From Tenodera sinensis (taxonomy: Eukaryota > Arthropoda > Insecta > Mantodea > Mantidae): a DNA stretch of 64,000 nt. Where the stretch lies: assembly GCA_030765045.1 (NCBI GenBank), contig CM060972.1:55690971-55754970 (forward strand), in the 5' to 3' direction. Every line of letters starts with the position of its first letter. The first letter of the stretch is position 1. Made by a program: the position numbers and the translations under genes. Positions 34,491-45,371 of the stretch are shown in pieces. The notes below the pieces were generated by a model. The model saw nothing but the letters and a program-made list of their open reading frames with translations, ran no database searches and had not been told where the DNA came from.

Positions 34491-35717
34491 CAAGTATTTG
34501 TTTCCCGACATATGTTTATAGGAACATTTATTCTAGTTTTGACCAATCCCAACTCCTGTTGTAGGAGTTTTAAGCCGTCTGAGAGACGTCAGGTCACCAA
34601 CTGAGGGTTAAATAAAATGTAATTAGCTTAAGTTTGACAATCCAAGCATAATCAAGGCATTTGAATGGTTGTATAAGAGCTCAGCTTTTACCGTTAGTTG
34701 AGTTACTCCTTTGTTAACGTAACTTCAACATACAATGCAGGTTGCCTCTAGCGGCCTTGTCTGTAGTTGTAATCCCCCAAGAGACCTACAGAGGTTGCTG
34801 CTATGTTGTGGAAATCCTAAAATGTTGCAGCCCATGCCAATTTTCATGCTCAATGTATGGCAGTGCTAAGGGAATAAAGGACGTAAAGAATAAATTCCAG
34901 AGTACGTTTTGCAGCGGCGATACTTCCAATCTCGCAGGCGTCAGTATGGATTATGAATGCTCCAAAAAGCCGTAGCTTTACAGGAACGGGCAACTCTGAC
35001 CTGAGCAAGGGGGCAATGAGTCAATAGCCTCAGTCCCTCAGTGTCTCAAGTCTCTAATGTGCCTCTGAAAAACTAGTTCTGTCCAGCTTCACTCTCAGAA
35101 GGTGACTGTATCGTCCAATTGAACCTTTAACAGAGATGCCTAAAATTGGGACAGTTCATGCAGACACCATCTCTAGTGGAATGGCGTGGATCTTGCATGA
35201 GGTGAAGGTTTCTTCATACGGGATTGAAGGACTTAATTATTCTGTCTGTACAGAATAACAAAACCTTCAGCTATTTTAAACTGGTGCTAATATACCTCGC
35301 GCATTCGTTCTTGAACAATGATCTTGATCCAGTAATTAGCTTGCGAGTCAGGATATACCCTTCTGTCTCCTATGTTCAACGAATTCATGGCTCGTGTTAC
35401 TTGATGCAATCGCAGAGTGAATCCTGTGCCTTAAAGTACAGTTGAATATACAGTATTGTCGTACGGTGGATATAAGTTTGTCATAAAATTAAACGGATAA
35501 CCATTTCCCAGACATCCTGAGGTGATTGTTGAAGTTCGTGAGTATACTAAAAAACAGGGCAAACATAAATATGGGTAACCTGCTGAGCGTTTCAAAACAA
35601 TGCAAAACTTACAAGAAATAGTTCACGCAGCCCTGAATATCCCGCACAGCTCTTTGTAAGAAGACAAACTATGCAGAGAAGGAAGCGCATTATTTGGGAA
35701 GCGCACTCCAAAAAAGT
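34491..35717. other. unassigned sequence
   Basis: The 77-codon frame at 34742-34975 has eight cysteines (several CC and CxxC pairs) in a GC-richer patch, without a recognised domain. The 73-codon frame at 35224-35445 is also unassigned. Confidence 0.4.
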
Positions 35718-36437
35718 TCTCATTTGTTACACTCACATGACTTTCTCTACTCTTGTACAAACCATACTTCTCTTATTCCTATATATTCGTCGTGTTACTT
35801 GAGAAACATTTACAGAAATTATCTTATTGCTAATTTCCTTGTAGGTGCAAGGCGAATATTAGAATACTAAAGGGTTTGAGCCATAGTCAGATCTTTTTAC
35901 ATATCTTTGAGATCCCGTTCTCTTTACACGCTTAACATATAAAACAAGCCATATATCTATTTAGACAAGTTGTGTATTTTAGTGAAATCTACTTTTTTAT
36001 ATAGTAAAATTTGGTCTATCTCTTACGGTTTCACAGATATGCAAAAGTCATCCAGAATAAATACTACAGGGGCTATAGCAAGAAAATTCAAGATATGATT
36101 TCATTTTTCATAAAAATATCTCAAACATATGGCATTTTAATCAAAATCGTTGGAGCCATTTTTAAGAAAATCAAAATTTTCCATGCAAAAGACAGTTTAG
36201 GTTGGAGCAATTTTCTTCAAAATCTTCGTGTCGTGTCCTTGAAAGACATTAAACTTAAATAGCAACTTTGGTTTTTAACCGACTTTTGGTTTTTGAGTTA
36301 AATTGTCGACAGACTGACAGACATACACACACAGACCTTTTTTCCAAAAATGCTTTTTTTTTATTCAAGGGGCCTCAAAACATATTTCCGGTAAAGATCG
36401 AATTTTTGGATGTAATAAAATACTTCATCTACTTACC
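35718..36437 (-). repeat. MsR copy C
   Basis: The 3' end is at 35718 (TTACACTCACATGACTTTCT on plus) and the 5' end at 36437 (ATTTTTGGATGTAATAAAATAC). The microsatellite is reduced to GACTGACAGACATACACACA at 36313-36332. All landmarks are present in reverse order. Two frames, 36011-36262 and 36268-36525, come from it and are not genes. Confidence 0.9.
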
Positions 36438-37652
36438 AGTAAAGAAAGTAAAAAGCATAACGTCTGGACAAGAGGAACAGAAAGTGATGAAAGGTGGGAG
36501 AAAGAATTGTAATTGTAGACAGTGACGTGGAAAACAGTAACAGGAATAATGACATTGATAGTGATTTCACAGAATACGTCACTAAAATAATTAAAATGTC
36601 ATAAAATACGTCTTTTGTGTATTGTAAACTGACATTTTTATTGTAACTGTGATATTTAATTTGTTAACGGCTGTAAGAACTCTGTGTACAGACATGTGGA
36701 ATAAACATTCTGGTAATATTTAAGCAAATTACTGCATTAGAATGAGATATTGCTGCTATTAAACACAGTTAAGAGATCTGCATTCAAGTTTTTATTTCAA
36801 TGCTACTATACAGGAACGAATGTGCGAGCTATAACAAAAGAAGGGAGTTTTACGAATGTACGATACGTGATGTGTTGTGGCTGTATTTAAATAAACTTAT
36901 GCAGGTGATACGCATGCGCGATCATAGACGTCCAACCAGACACCTGTAGTGAATGCGTAGGACAGTGGTGCAGCAACTACTGGGGCGGCCACTGCCCAAG
37001 ATATACTTTTTCTTCTCTTCCAAAGCTTTATGGAAATATGCTGCTATGCATCTAGAGGGCCGGTATGTAATTAATCATGCAAAACTGAACACAACGCCAT
37101 CTTCTCGTATGCATTTTAGGGAACATGTTGAGTGTAACCTGTTAAAAGCTTTTAAATGGTAATTGGAAACATTATCAAACAGAACCTTCGTTTTAATGAT
37201 AGTTCGCAATGCACTAGCTCGTATGATGAGTTCTGGACTGCACAAGAGCTAAGGAAACAGTGCAATGGGCTGTTAACTCCCACTTCTGATCCAACAGCGT
37301 GCTTCGTCGAGCTATATGCAGACGCTAAGCGCGAAATGTGCTGGCGCATCTTAGCATTCCCATTACTGAAATTTCCACTTTAACAAGTTACTCCCTCTCG
37401 ATAGTGCTTTAGCAAAATGAGCCCTAAAATCCTGCACGACATCCCATGCGTGGTGCCGTTTTACCACGGTGCACACTTGGATATGTCAGTGAAGTCCTTA
37501 CTCCACATTAGATGCCTGTATCTGCTATTTAAAATGGACTGCTTGACGCAGTTAACAACTTTCTTACATTTCCATTACATTGTTACAGTTTCCGAGTTTC
37601 TGCCTAAATTTTTACTTTATATACTATATACTTGGTAAGCACAGGATGTATT
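36438..37652. other. unassigned sequence
   Basis: Overlapping frames at 36953-37383 on both strands show no recognised product. Confidence 0.4.
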
Positions 37653-37679
37653 TGCATTCCACCCCAAAAAATCTGATGT
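37653..37679 (+). repeat. MsR 5' end fused to inverted 3' end
   Basis: GCATTCCACCCCAAAAAATC followed by TGATG is the plus-strand 5' end of MsR. It runs directly into TGTTACACTCACATGAC, the reverse complement of an MsR 3' end. The change happens at a shared AAAATCTGATGT-like stretch. Confidence 0.7.
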
Positions 37680-38384
37680 GTTACACTCACATGACTTTCT
37701 CTACCCTTGTACTAACCATTCTTACAAACTCTTATTCCCATATCTTCTTCGTGTTAGTTAAGATAAACATTTGTACAAATTATCTTATTGCTTATTTCCT
37801 TGTAGGTGCAAGGGGAATGTTAGAATACAGTAGGCTTTGTGCCATAGTCAAATCTTTTAAAGCTTTGAGATTTCGTTCGCCTTGCACGCTTAACATATAA
37901 AAAACTGAACAACGATGTTCCATTTCACGAAAGTTTTAAGTTTTCCAAAAATGACATAAATAACAAGGAATATCTTCGAAATGGTTCACCCTAAAAGAAA
38001 ATTTAGACATAAATTGTGTATTTTAGCAAGACATACATTTTTGTACAGTAGAATTTGGTCTATATCTAACGGTTTACTAGTTATGAAAAGTTATCCAGAG
38101 TAAATACGACTACAGGGGCTATAGCCAGAAAATTCAAGATATACATTTTATTTGTCATAAAAATATCTCAAACATATGACATTTTAATCAAAATCGTTAG
38201 AGCCATTTTCAAGAAAATCAAAATTCTCGTACAATTTTCCATGCAGTTAAGGATGGGGCTATTTTCTTCAAAATCTTCGTGTCGCATCCTTGAAAGACAT
38301 AAAACTTAAATACCAACTTTGGTTTTTAACCTACTTTTCGTTTTCGAGTTATGCTGTCCACAGACTGACAGGCACACAGACACA
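37672..38384 (-). repeat. MsR copy D (3' end to microsatellite)
   Basis: Carries the block order of copy C from the 3' end up to the TTATGCTGTCCACAGACTGA block and the short microsatellite (38364-38388). The 5' block of MsR is absent; instead a plus-oriented MsR follows. Frames at 37417-37900 and 38290-38514 derive from it in part. Confidence 0.9.
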
Positions 38385-38758
38385 CAGACTGAATCCAAAA
38401 AATCAATTACTAGAAAAAGGTCCGTGTGTATGTATTTTTGTGACACTTATGTGTGTCTGTGAACAGCATAACTCAAAAACCCTCAAGTTGGTTAAAACGC
38501 AAAGTTGGTATTGAAGTTTTATATCTTTCAAGGATGCGACACGAAGATTTTTAAGAAAATTGCTCCTCCATAAACTATCCTTTGATTTTCTCAAAAATAG
38601 CTCTAAAGACTTTTATTAAAATGTTATAAATATACGACCTTTTTATGGCAAATGAAATGTATATTTTCAATCGTTTAGGTGTAACCCATGTATTCCTGTT
38701 TACTCCTGATGACTTTTGAATAAATGGTAAACCGTAAGAGACAGACAAAATAATCTTG
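38385..38758 (+). repeat. MsR copy D' (microsatellite to middle)
   Basis: Starts GAATCCAAAAAATCAATTAC and runs through the short GTGT tract, GAACAGCATAACTCAAAAAC (38460-38479) and the middle blocks to AAACCGTAAGAGACAGACAA. It is cut off before the 3' third. With copy D it forms a head-to-head inverted pair. Confidence 0.85.
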
Positions 38759-38794
38759 TTTACCTGCCTACCTTCCCTTTAAGTCGGAATTACA

Positions 38795-39118
38795 AGCCAG
38801 TGCCTAGAGTCAGACGCCTGTCGGGAAGCAGAGGAACCTATGGATCGCATAGAATGAAGACCTGGAAGCAGGTGGTCAGCCAAGCACCAGGTATGAGAGT
38901 GGGGAAGAGGATGGTATAAAATGCAGACGAAATGGATGAATGGAAAGGTGATGATGGATCGACTGGTGGAATGAGTGGCGGGGGAAACCTAAGAACCCGG
39001 AGAAAACGCGCCTAGACGCAGCTTCGTCCACTACGAATACCACATGCCTGTCCCTGGGATCGAGCCCGGACGGCTTAGGTGGTAGGCGAACGGTGAAACC
39101 GCTTGGCCATGGCGCCGG
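38795..39118 (-). mobile_element. tRNA-derived SINE, copy 2 (long form)
   Basis: On the minus strand it starts GGCGCCATGGCCAAGCGGTT (A-box TGGCCAAGCGG), then CCGGGCTCGATCCCAGGG (B-box). The body carries GGAGAAAACGCGCC (plus) and the block AGACCTGGAAGCAGGTGGTC, as in the SINE at 6.6 kb. The 88-codon minus frame at 38876-39142 is derived from it. Confidence 0.8.
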
Positions 39119-39569
39119 CATAGGCAAAATATTACTACACAAAAAGACACATCTTACTTATATGATTTGTTGTATGCAGATAACCTTTTACGAAATATTC
39201 ATTGATATACTTTGAATTTTCAAATACTTATAGTTTTCTCTAATAGAAGGTCATTAAATTTCCTACGACAAGAGAATGGAATGTCAAAGCCATACAAAGA
39301 AAACAGCTCTCAAAAGATTCAAGTACTGTTTAAGCCTGCGTATTTTCATATTCCCATTGCACCCATAAGGACCCTATTAACCCTTTAATTGGCAACGAAA
39401 CTTATAAGCGACGTATACATTTGTTAAGTTTGGATACTTTATGGACTATTTCTTTCCTGTCTATTGTTATGCCATCCTAAATAAATATAATTCAACTATT
39501 TTCAGCTGTCTTATATTGTAAAAATGTTCTTTTTCAAGAATAAGAATCAGAACAGAAGAAAGGGTGTGT
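39119..39569. other. MsR-like remnant and unassigned sequence
   Basis: The 39190-39420 part keeps weak similarity to the MsR 3' third (AGAGAATGGAATGTCAAAGC, then CTGTTTAAGCCTGCGTATTT and TTCCCATTGCACC) on the plus strand. It may be the missing 3' end of copy D', displaced by the SINE insertion. Confidence 0.5.
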
Positions 39570-39812
39570 GTTGTTGTTGTTGTAGGGTTTAACGCCCGCT
39601 TTTACTACTACGGCACCGCAGGCGGTGACACTGATGATACATGGAATGAAGATGGAGCACCGGTGGAATGAGATGGCGGGGGAAACCGGAGCACCCGGAG
39701 AAAACCCGCCCTGACGCCGCTTCGTCCACCACGAATACCACATGCGGGTCCCTGGGATCCAACCCGGGCCGCCTAGGTGGTAGGCGAGCGCGCTAACCGC
39801 TCGGCCACGGCG

Positions 39813-39814
<2 letters not shown>
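39570..39814 (-). mobile_element. tRNA-derived SINE, copy 3 (short form)
   Basis: The minus strand starts GGCGCCGTGGCCGAGCGGTT (A-box), then CCCGGGTTGGATCCCAGGG (B-box, one change from GGTTCGATCC). The body keeps GGAGAAAACCCGCC (plus). The 3' tail is a run of ACA units (39571-39583, read on minus). It lacks the extra block of the long form. Its head abuts the GT tract of MsR copy E. Confidence 0.85.
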
Positions 39815-39875
<61 letters not shown>

Positions 39876-39881
39876 CGCGCG
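39815..39881 (+). repeat. GT then GC microsatellite in MsR copy E
   Basis: About 26 GT units followed by GC units, 67 bp. Confidence 0.95.
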
Positions 39882-40541
39882 TCAGACTGTGGACAGCATA
39901 ATTTTATTAAAAAAAAAAAAACAATACACGAAAAGTTGGTTAACAACCAAAGTTTGTATTTAAGCTTAATGTCTTAAGGATGCTACACGAAGATTTTCAA
40001 GAAAATTGTTTTATCCGAAGCTACCCTTCACATGGAAAATTTTTCGAAAATTTTGATTTTCTTAAAATAAGTTTAAGACACTTTTATGACAAATGAAATG
40101 TATATCTTGAATTTTCTGGCTATAGCCTATGTAATCCTGTTCACTCTGGATGACTTTTGTATAACTCTTAAACCGTAAGAGATAGACAAAATCTTAGTAT
40201 ACAAAAATGTAGATCTCATTAACGACACAATTTATGTCTGAATAACCTTTTCTGTAGAGCGAATCATTTAGGAGATATTCCTCGTTACTTTGTGAGTTTT
40301 GGAGAACTTATATTCCTGTCAAATGGAACATCGTTATTCATATGTGCAAAGAGAACGGGATCTCAAAGCTTTAAAAAATGTGACTATCGCCCAAAACCTA
40401 CTGTATTCCCTTACTCACCTTGCACCTACAAGGGAAGAAGCAATAACGTTTATCTCAACTAACACGAAGAAGATAAAAGTTTGTACGAATTGTTAGTACA
40501 AGAGTAGAGAAAGTAATATGAGTGCAACCACCATCAGTTTT
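39815..40541 (+). repeat. MsR copy E (starts at the microsatellite)
   Basis: Starts directly in GT repeats, continues with GGACAGCATAATTTTATTAA, an A run, and all downstream blocks to AACCACCATCAGTTTTT. The 5' block is missing; a SINE occupies the position. Confidence 0.9.
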
Positions 40542-41061
40542 TATTAGAAACGCGTGTGACTAACGTAAATGTGCCATAAACAACATGCATCAGCTGAAAT
40601 TAGCTCCAGGAGAGGGTAATTCGCTACAAATGTAATGATCATTGGCACGAAAACCCTTTCAAGTCATATATGCAAACATTGGATAGTAAATAATTTACAC
40701 CCTGTAATTAAGGTTGAGGCTTTCTGCCCTACTTGTCCTGATGTGTTTATTGAACCAAAATACCTGCAGTCGAAAGGTCTGGTGCAATTGAGCACCAATC
40801 CAAATGGAAGAGATTTGTGTACAGAAAGGTCATGCACGTGCGGAGACTGGTGCAATGTCACCATGCGTGTTGTGCAACTCACATACACCGCGACTACCTC
40901 ACGCTGGCACCACCGAGAAACTTCTATTGTGATAAGGGCATTGTAAAAACTAGTTCCTGCTCGCGTATGTATACTTAAATGACAGCTCAGCACTTTATCT
41001 AGAACATTTTCTGTGATATACATACATGCCAGATTGGGTTTCAGAGACATGAAATTCACAA
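40542..41061. other. unassigned non-repetitive patch between two MsR copies
   Basis: Two opposing frames, 40635-40946 plus (103 codons) and 40664-41059 minus (131 codons), overlap in a GC-richer patch. The plus product includes CTERSCTCGDWCNVTMRVVQ and the minus product has no recognised motif. I cannot choose a coding strand. It may be old transposon or host sequence. Confidence 0.35.
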
Positions 41062-41886
41062 TTAGTTATTCCACCCAAAAATTGGATGTCGAGATTTAAC
41101 TGGAAATATATGTTTTGAGACCCCCTGAATTAAAAAAAAAAAAAAAAAAAAAAAAATTAGAAAAGGTCTATATGTGTGTCTGTCTGTGTGTGTGTGTGGA
41201 CAGCATAACTCAAAAACTAAAAGTCCGCTAAAAACCAAAGTTGGTATTTAAGTTTAACGTCCTTCAAGGATGCCACACGAAGATTTTGAAGAAAATGGCT
41301 CCACCCTAAACTACCCATTACATATAACATTTTTCGAAAATTTTGATTTTCTTGAAAATGCCTAACGATTTTGATTAAGATGCCATTTGTTTGAGATATT
41401 TTTATGACAAATGAGGTGTATAACTTGAATTTTCTGGCTTTAGTGCCTATAGTCGTGTTTACTCTAGACGACTTTTGCATAACTGTTAAAGCGGTAGAGA
41501 TAGACCACATCATACTGTACAAAAAATGTACATCTTGCTAAAATACACAGTTTATGCCTCAATAAATGTTCTTGTAGGGTGAACCATTTCGGAGATATTC
41601 CTTGTTATGTGGGCGAGTTTCGCAAAACTGAAAACTTTGGTGAAATGGAACATGGTTGTTCATTTTTTATATGTTAAGTGTGCAAAGAGAACGGAATCTC
41701 AAAGCTTTAAAACATTTGACTATCGCACAAAGCCTACTGTATTCTAATATTCCCCTTGTACCTACAAGGAAATAGCAATAAAATAATTTCTACAAATGTT
41801 AATCTTAACGAAGATATAGGAATAAGAGTTTGTAAGAATGGTTAGCACAAGAGTAGAGAAAGTCATGTGAGTGGAACACATCAGAA
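41062..41886 (+). repeat. MsR copy F (full length)
   Basis: Runs from AGTTATTCCACCCAAAAATT to ACACATCAG. It contains a 25-A run at 41132-41156 and a short TGTGTGTCTGTCTGTGTG tract at 41171-41199, so the microsatellite site is small here. The minus frame at 41217-41522 is inside it and is not a gene. Confidence 0.9.
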
Positions 41887-41918
41887 TTTTACTTTTCCTA
41901 CTGTGCATAGCAAGTTGG

Positions 41919-42019
41919 GGAAGTATTGTATTCCACCCAAAATTTCGATGCCTAGGTTTCACCGAAAATGTTTTCAGGGCGTCTACATAAAAACGAAATT
42001 GTTTTATAAAAAAAGGCCC

Positions 42020-42105
<86 letters not shown>

Positions 42106-42343
42106 AGCATAACTCAAAAACGAAAAGTCGGTTTAAAATAAAATTTGGTATTTAATTTTAATATTTTTCAAGGTTGCGACACGAAGATTTTGAAGAAAAT
42201 TCCTACCGTTTTCATGGAAAACTTTTCAATAATTTTGATTTTCTCTAAAATGGCTACATATTTTGATTAAAATTCCACATGTTTAAGATATATTTATGAC
42301 AAATGAAGTGTATATTTAGAATTTTCTGGGTATAGCCTATGTT
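41919..42343 (+). repeat. MsR copy G (3' truncated)
   Basis: Starts GGAAGTATTGTATTCCACCC only 33 bp after the end of copy F, in the same orientation. It contains the longest pure GT run (42021-42103), then TACAGCATAACTCAAAAACG, and stops at TATAGCCTATGT. Confidence 0.9.
42021..42103 (+). repeat. GT microsatellite in MsR copy G
   Basis: 83 bp of uninterrupted TG units. The cysteine-valine frame at 41867-42112 is an artefact of it. Confidence 0.97.
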
Positions 42344-44069
42344 GCCACCAACTCGTAAGGATAAACTCGTGGAACAGTGACTTAATGACAATTTCCTTAG
42401 TATATACTGCACCAAGATTGGCCTTCGAGAATAAAGCTTGCTGGACAGGACACTGAAATCTGGAGGTCCTAAAACGAGATTTGAAGCAGAATTTAGACAA
42501 ATACCATACGTGCTGCTATAGATTACTGACCACGCCGTTTCGAAGTGTTTGTGTCCTCCAAAGGAGCACTTTTGGATAGGGTCATTCTGTGTTGTGCTAC
42601 CCACATTTCTAACTATAAGATTTCTTATATGAGTAGGTGAATCTATTTAGGATCTCTGTTGTATAAACTTATACCTATAAATATAGCGGTATACGAAATA
42701 ACAGCAGATGAAATAATGGGATAGTAAATTAGATTATAAATGGAATCTATCATGAGTAACACGGGCTGATAAAATAAATTCTTCTATAGAATTCCGGAGA
42801 AAAGAAGTAGTAGTTATAGATGTGGTGGAAATTTGATCGAAGTTCTGAAGATATTAGACAATGTCTAGTTGAAAACTTTCCACATACATAGCCACTGTTT
42901 AGGCAAGTTATCTGCAAATTAAATCGAAGCCTGGTGGCTCTGTAGCTGATTTCCCACGCTTTGGCTGCCTAAAATTAAAAAGGTCTGAAGAAGATCTACG
43001 CAGGCATTCATTGAATCACCCAATAAATCTGCAAGAAGAGGAACTTATTTTCTGTCAGAAATTTAAGCAGAATGTTTTCGCTATAAAACCATTAATCCTA
43101 TGGCATCTAAGGGATGCGACTAAACCAGAATTTTAACACAATGTTGGTAGTAATGGTCAGTTCTTACAAGATATATAAATCAGTATCTGAACGATGTGTC
43201 AAATTTCTAGATAATAGTGAAGGATATTTGTCAGTGGGACATGTAATTTAGATAAGCAGTAAATAAATAGTAAAGGTAATAAAGTTATACACTAATATAA
43301 ATAAAATAACAAAACTAATTATTTAATTAAATGTTCATGTAGTTAAGTGTTTTTGGATGTTCATATGTTATGAAAATTATTTTTAAAGCATTGTTGTATT
43401 TTATTTTAGTATGTATATCTGTTAACTAGTTTTAGTTTATTATAAGAAGAATATTTTGTATGTCATTGTAGATCAGTATTTTGATAATAAATAATAAGAT
43501 CTGGGATAAAACCCCTTCTCTAAGAAATTTAACGTTGCGGTATAATATACTTGATAACGTTCTTATCAAGTGAGAAAAATATAGCAAAGAGGAGGCGTCT
43601 AAGCAAACAGACAAAACAAGTAATGAAGCTGGTTAAGAGAGACAGAGAAGGAAGAAATCCGATGAGTACTTGCTAAACAATGGAATGGAAGGGTTGGCCA
43701 TGGGCAAAGGGAAAATGATTTGAGGCAGTAGTTGCGTAATGGTATACTACATCGAGGTGAATCGTTCACATGCAGAGAAAAAGAGGACTGAAAGAGAGTG
43801 AAGAATGAAAAAGCTAAATTTGGCTGTAAAGTTTCCTCCTGTGAAGAGAAAACCAGGACTTAGCAACTTTTTAATTTGTTTAAAAATGAAAGGAAATGTC
43901 ATAATATTGTTCGAAATAGTATATAGAGGAAATTGTGAAACAACTTGTAATTGTTGGATCTCTATGACAAAGACAGCCCCATAAACTTCATTTGTAAGGA
44001 ATCTAGCACTAAATATATATACTCCTTCATGTGATAAAGCTCGATTCGTACGGCAACCTACATAGATAT
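42344..44069. other. unassigned AT-rich sequence
   Basis: No clear element. Around 42830-43060 a few residues (YRCGGNLIEVLKIL) resemble the N terminus of transposases, but not strongly enough to call. Confidence 0.4.
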
Positions 44070-44314
44070 TGTAATGCCGGCCGCGGCGCATAACAAAGGA
44101 CAGTGGAGGTCAAGCTAACCCACACTACATAGACATCAGACGTGCCGTATAACAAAGGCTCTAAACATCAGGTAGGTACCGCGCGCAACTTTGAACACGT
44201 GACCATGAGCACGGCATGTAAAAGATTTTCGAGATTATTCGAGTGGCGGCCGGCGTATTTGCAGATTCCAGAAAAGGCGAGGTTCGAGACAAGTCCATGT
44301 TCCTTCACCCTAAC

Positions 44315-44322
44315 TATATAAG
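44315..44322 (+). promoter_or_regulatory. TATA box of LTR copy 4
   Basis: TATATAAG, matched by TATATAAG at 619-626 in LTR copy 1 and TATAAAA at 31346-31352 in copy 3. Confidence 0.6.
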
Positions 44323-44624
44323 GAGGCGAGGCGACGAGAGGAATGATCAGTTGGTTGTTAAAGACAGGAGTCGTCGCACAAGTCAGTTTTTAGTGTGTGT
44401 GTGTGTGTCTACGGTCGTCATGAAAGAACCGTCGGAAAGCAGTGAATGAGTATGGAGTGATTGTATCGTCAGTCAGCTGTTTGAGAGACAGTAAAGAAAC
44501 ACAGGAAGAAGCGAGTCAAGGTTACGAGAAGAAAACAGTTGTGAGTTGTAATATCACGAAGGGCTGTAGACTGCTAACACCAACAAAGAGAACAGAACTA
44601 TGTTGTGCAAGGGTTCTGAAGGAG

Positions 44625-44630
44625 AATAAA
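44625..44630 (+). terminator. polyadenylation signal AATAAA in LTR copy 4
   Basis: Canonical hexamer about 45 bp before the LTR end; the minus-strand equivalents are at 3967-3972 and 55694-55699. Confidence 0.6.
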
Positions 44631-44674
44631 GTGACAGAAAATAACTGGACTGGACTTTAATCATTTTGTCACAG

Positions 44675-45371
44675 TGATGTCAAGTGGAATTTGTCAAATT
44701 GTCAATTTGTTACAATATATTGAGGTTACCATTCCCCAGAAGGCTACAGGCTGCATGCAGAAAGACTAGAGACCCGAGAAGTTTTTACGGATGCAGAGTT
44801 GAAGACCCGTTCCGCTGCTAAAGGGGTGTACAACGTTTCAACAATAAACCCCTAGTGTGCACGGACCGTAGTCTTTCCTTCGAACAATTCTTCCAGCAGC
44901 ACCATACGCCATAAAATCTATAAATATATTTGAAAGACGAGAAAGAAATGTAATGAAAGGGGAATCATGTAAAGGAGGTCTACGTTCATTTAACGTTCTA
45001 GCTTTTGAACGCACCACCTGGCTAGGACATCTAATATCACACGTTACTTGAGTGTATGATGGAGTGACAACCTTGTACATTTATTTCTTAGCTCCAAGAA
45101 TGACTAATCAGTAGTTATAGGTCACAGAGATCAACCAAACTCTGCGCGCCACCCTTGTTACACATTAATTACATGTTTTCTTCGTTAGTTCGGCAATATT
45201 GCTTTGGCAGTGCAAATTGTATATTACTACTCTTCACAAACAGGAATATGATCTACAAAAACCCATGGATTTGGAAGAAGTGCATCATCTAGGTCTTGAT
45301 GCCAATATCTTACACGTGTAAGAATAATTGCATGAATCAGAGGATTCCAATTTAAAAAAAAAAAAAAAAAA
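44675..45371. other. PBS-like sequence, then unassigned sequence
   Basis: After the PBS-like stretch nothing recognisable follows. An A run of 18 lies at 45354-45371, directly before MsR copy H. Confidence 0.45.

Larger units (their letters stand above)
44070..44674 (+). mobile_element. gypsy-like LTR, copy 4 (best preserved)
   Basis: Starts TGTAATGCCGGCC and ends TTTTGTCACAG, so the start and end bear a short TGTGAC/GTCACA-type inverted match. It has a TATATAAG box at 44315-44322, a GT tract at 44393-44409 and AATAAA at 44625-44630. A PBS-like TGATGTCAAGTGG begins at 44675. The spacing of TATA box to polyadenylation signal, about 300 bp, fits U3-R-U5. No gag or pol follows, and no second LTR lies nearby in the same orientation. 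The bases just outside (GATAT and GTGAT) are not a clean target duplication. The frames at 44243-44660 are inside the LTR and are not genes. Confidence 0.8.

Noticed and set aside
42830..43060. Possible N terminus of a DDE transposase
   Set aside because: Only a short run (CGGNLIEVLKIL) resembles the family; the rest cannot be aligned.
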